Below are positions 4,997 through 6,392 of a stretch of 6,392 bases of DNA, piece after piece. The translations under genes and the position numbers were made by a program. The stretch is from NCBI GenBank assembly GCA_031282285.1, contig JAITEA010000255.1:1-6392 (forward strand), in the 5' to 3' direction. Origin of the DNA: Helicobacteraceae bacterium. GTDB lineage: Bacteria; Campylobacterota; Campylobacteria; Campylobacterales; SZUA-545. The notes under the pieces are model-generated. The model had not been told where the DNA came from, did no database searches, and was given only the letters and a program-made list of their open reading frames with translations. Positions within the stretch are counted from its first letter, which is position 1; each line of letters starts with the position of its first letter.

Positions 4997-5010
4997 TTGA
5001 TTACCGTCGA
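4997..5010. promoter_or_regulatory. Second, degenerate FNR-like site near -41
   Basis: TTGA-N6-TCGA (TTGATTACCGTCGA) differs from the first palindrome's half-sites at one base. Its centre (5003.5) is about 40 nt upstream of the predicted start, the usual class II activation position, and 42 bp from the centre of the other site. Confidence 0.4.
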
Positions 5011-5021
5011 TACAAACGCAT

Positions 5022-6392
5022 TTAATCGTCCAAAAAGCCGTTTGTGATAGGCATTCTGCGGTCTTTGCCAAAGGCGCGATCGCCGATCTTAGAGCCGATT
5101 GGAGCCTGCGAGCGCTTGTATTCGTTGCGTTTTATAAGCCGCGCCACCTTGCGGACGACTAGCGGATCGAAACCTTTGCGATCGATCTCCTCAAGCGAAT
5201 AATCCTCCTCCACAAACAGACGGATAATCTGATCCAAAATCTCGTATTCGGGCAGTTCGTCGCTGTCTTTTTGGTTCTCTCTAAGCTCCGCGCTGGGCGG
5301 TTTGGTCAGCGTCGATTCGGGAATCGCCGCGCCAAGCGAGTTGCGCCAGCGCGCCAGCGCGTAAACGGTCGTCTTGAGCGCGTCTTTAATCGGCGCGAAG
5401 CCGCCCGCCATATCGCCGTACAGCGTGGAGTAGCCGACGGCAAGCTCGCTTTTGTTGCCCGTACATAATAGTAGATAGCCGAACTTGTTGCTAAGCGCCA
5501 TCAACAGCGTCGCGCGAATGCGCGCCTGAAGATTTTCCTCGCTCAGATCGCGCGCTCTGCCCTCGAAGCTGGGTTTTAGCGCCGTATCAAACGCCTCCAT
5601 CAGCGGGCTTATGGCGATGGTTCGCGTTGCGATCCCAAGGTTTTTGGCAAGCTCCAGCGCGTCGTCGATACCGCCCTGCGAGCTAAATGGCGAGGGCATC
5701 AAAACGCCAAGTACATTTTGCGCGCCTAGCGCGTCGGCGGCGATCGCGGCGCACAGCGCGCTGTCCGCGCCGCCGCTTAATCCCAGAACCGCCGTTGTGA
5801 AGCCGTTTTTGCGGGCGTAATCTTTAAGCCCTAGTTTCAAAGCCGAATAGATCGCCTCGATTTCGCTTGGCGGCGAGTAGATCGCGCCGCGCCGCGCTAA
5901 AGCCGCTTTGCCGCGGTTTGGGATATTCAGCGCGATCTCGCGCTCGTCGCCAGCCGCGCCGCGCCGCATAGCGCGGACGCGCCCGTCCTTTACGCGCAGG
6001 CGGAAACTATCCTCCAAATCCAGATCGCAAACGAGCAGATCCTCTTCAAAGCTCTTTGCCAGCGCGATCCGCTCGCCGCGCGGATCGTAAACCGCGCTCG
6101 CGCCGTCGAACACAAGCTCGTCCTGCGCGCCAACTAGATTGACATAGATAATAAACGACCTCAGATCGCGCGCTCTGGCGGCGAGCAGATCGCGCCGCGC
6201 CGCGCTTTTGCTGGCGCTGAAAGGCGAAGCGTTAATCGCTACGATCAGATCAAGCGCGCTCAAACTCGAATCAAGCGCGCCGTTCCAGAGGTCTTCGCAG
6301 ATCAAAACGCCGAGCTTATGATCGCCCGCTAGCAGCGTCAAATGTTCCATACCCGCCGCAAAATAGCGCTCCTCGTCAAACACGCCGTAGTT
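5022..6392 (-). CDS. nadE: Glutamine-dependent NAD+ synthetase, 5' end outside the window
   Basis: Catalyses the final step of NAD synthesis: deamido-NAD + ATP + glutamine to NAD, in the cytoplasm. The visible 456 residues are the C-terminal part. They begin in the amidotransferase domain with NYGVFDEERYF; the reading frame stays open to the window edge, so the GTG within it (6381-6383) is an internal valine, not a start. The nitrilase-type glutaminase nucleophile is C32 in LICEDLW; the catalytic Glu and Lys lie beyond the edge. The synthetase domain starts around residue 175 with the ATP pyrophosphatase loop SGGADSA (206-212), TGNKSE (311-316), and ends with the family's NEYKRSQAP...RRMPIT (423 onward). 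Full-length relatives are about 540-580 aa, so roughly 100 residues are missing. This two-domain form uses glutamine, unlike the short ammonia-dependent NadE. The stop (5022-5024) precedes the Crp/Fnr gene by 86 bp; no terminator with a U-tract is evident between them. Confidence 0.95.
   Translation of the reverse strand, partial: NYGVFDEERYFAAGMEHLTLLAGDHKLGVLICEDLWNGALDSSLSALDLIVAINASPFSASKSAARRDLLAARARDLRSFIIYVNLVGAQDELVFDGASAVYDPRGERIALAKSFEEDLLVCDLDLEDSFRLRVKDGRVRAMRRGAAGDEREIALNIPNRGKAALARRGAIYSPPSEIEAIYSALKLGLKDYARKNGFTTAVLGLSGGADSALCAAIAADALGAQNVLGVLMPSPFSSQGGIDDALELAKNLGIATRTIAISPLMEAFDTALKPSFEGRARDLSEENLQARIRATLLMALSNKFGYLLLCTGNKSELAVGYSTLYGDMAGGFAPIKDALKTTVYALARWRNSLGAAIPESTLTKPPSAELRENQKDSDELPEYEILDQIIRLFVEEDYSLEEIDRKGFDPLVVRKVARLIKRNEYKRSQAPIGSKIGDRAFGKDRRMPITNGFLDD

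Noticed and set aside
6381..6383. GTG as start codon of NadE
   Set aside because: It is the valine of the conserved NYGVFDE segment, and the frame continues without stop to the window edge.
1..6392. CRISPR array, tRNA, rRNA, insertion sequence or toxin-antitoxin locus
   Set aside because: No regularly spaced repeats, no cloverleaf-like sequence with conserved tRNA positions, no transposase motif and no small paired genes of that type were seen.

Overview
The window is ordinary bacterial chromosome: five protein-coding genes plus an N-terminal gene fragment, moderately GC-rich, with many GATC/CGATCG sites. No rRNA, tRNA, CRISPR array, transposase or phage structural gene is visible. A Campylobacterota-like (epsilonproteobacterial) host is my best guess. 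It rests on recalled resemblance of the Crp/Fnr regulator (helix motif LNIQPETLSRIL) and of the U32 N-terminus (MELLSPAG...NGFPFNSQ) to proteins of that group. The composition is GC-rich for that phylum, so this stays an inference.

Layout. 1-219 (minus) is the N-terminus of a U32-family protein, cut by the window edge. 220-597 is a gene-free stretch with several perfect small inverted repeats and an element resembling the dispersed GTCATTCC...GGAATCC repeats. 598-2963 (minus) is a tight two-gene operon: a 173-aa coiled-coil protein, then, 11 nt later, a 610-aa membrane-anchored protein with a large cytoplasmic domain, one transmembrane helix, a BON-like segment and an OmpA peptidoglycan-binding domain. 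2964-3148 is a divergent control region with two TATGAT -10 elements and a strong plus-strand intrinsic terminator that no visible gene explains. 3149-4210 (plus) is a FEN-type 5' nuclease that resembles phage T4 RNase H and carries a repetitive, arginine-rich tail. 4211-4275 is a convergent intergenic spacer with overlapping hairpins. 4276-4935 (minus) is a Crp/Fnr-family regulator. Its promoter has FNR-like palindromes at about +1 and -41. 5022-6392 (minus) is glutamine-dependent NAD+ synthetase, lacking its 5' end.

How they fit together. The clearest functional unit is the 173-aa/610-aa operon. Both products carry a short LFG motif near the N-terminus, which suggests they share a partner or ancestry in an uncharacterised trans-envelope assembly. 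The nuclease is probably a DNA replication or repair accessory of phage-like ancestry. The regulator appears able to recognise sites in its own promoter. NadE and the U32 protein look like housekeeping neighbours.
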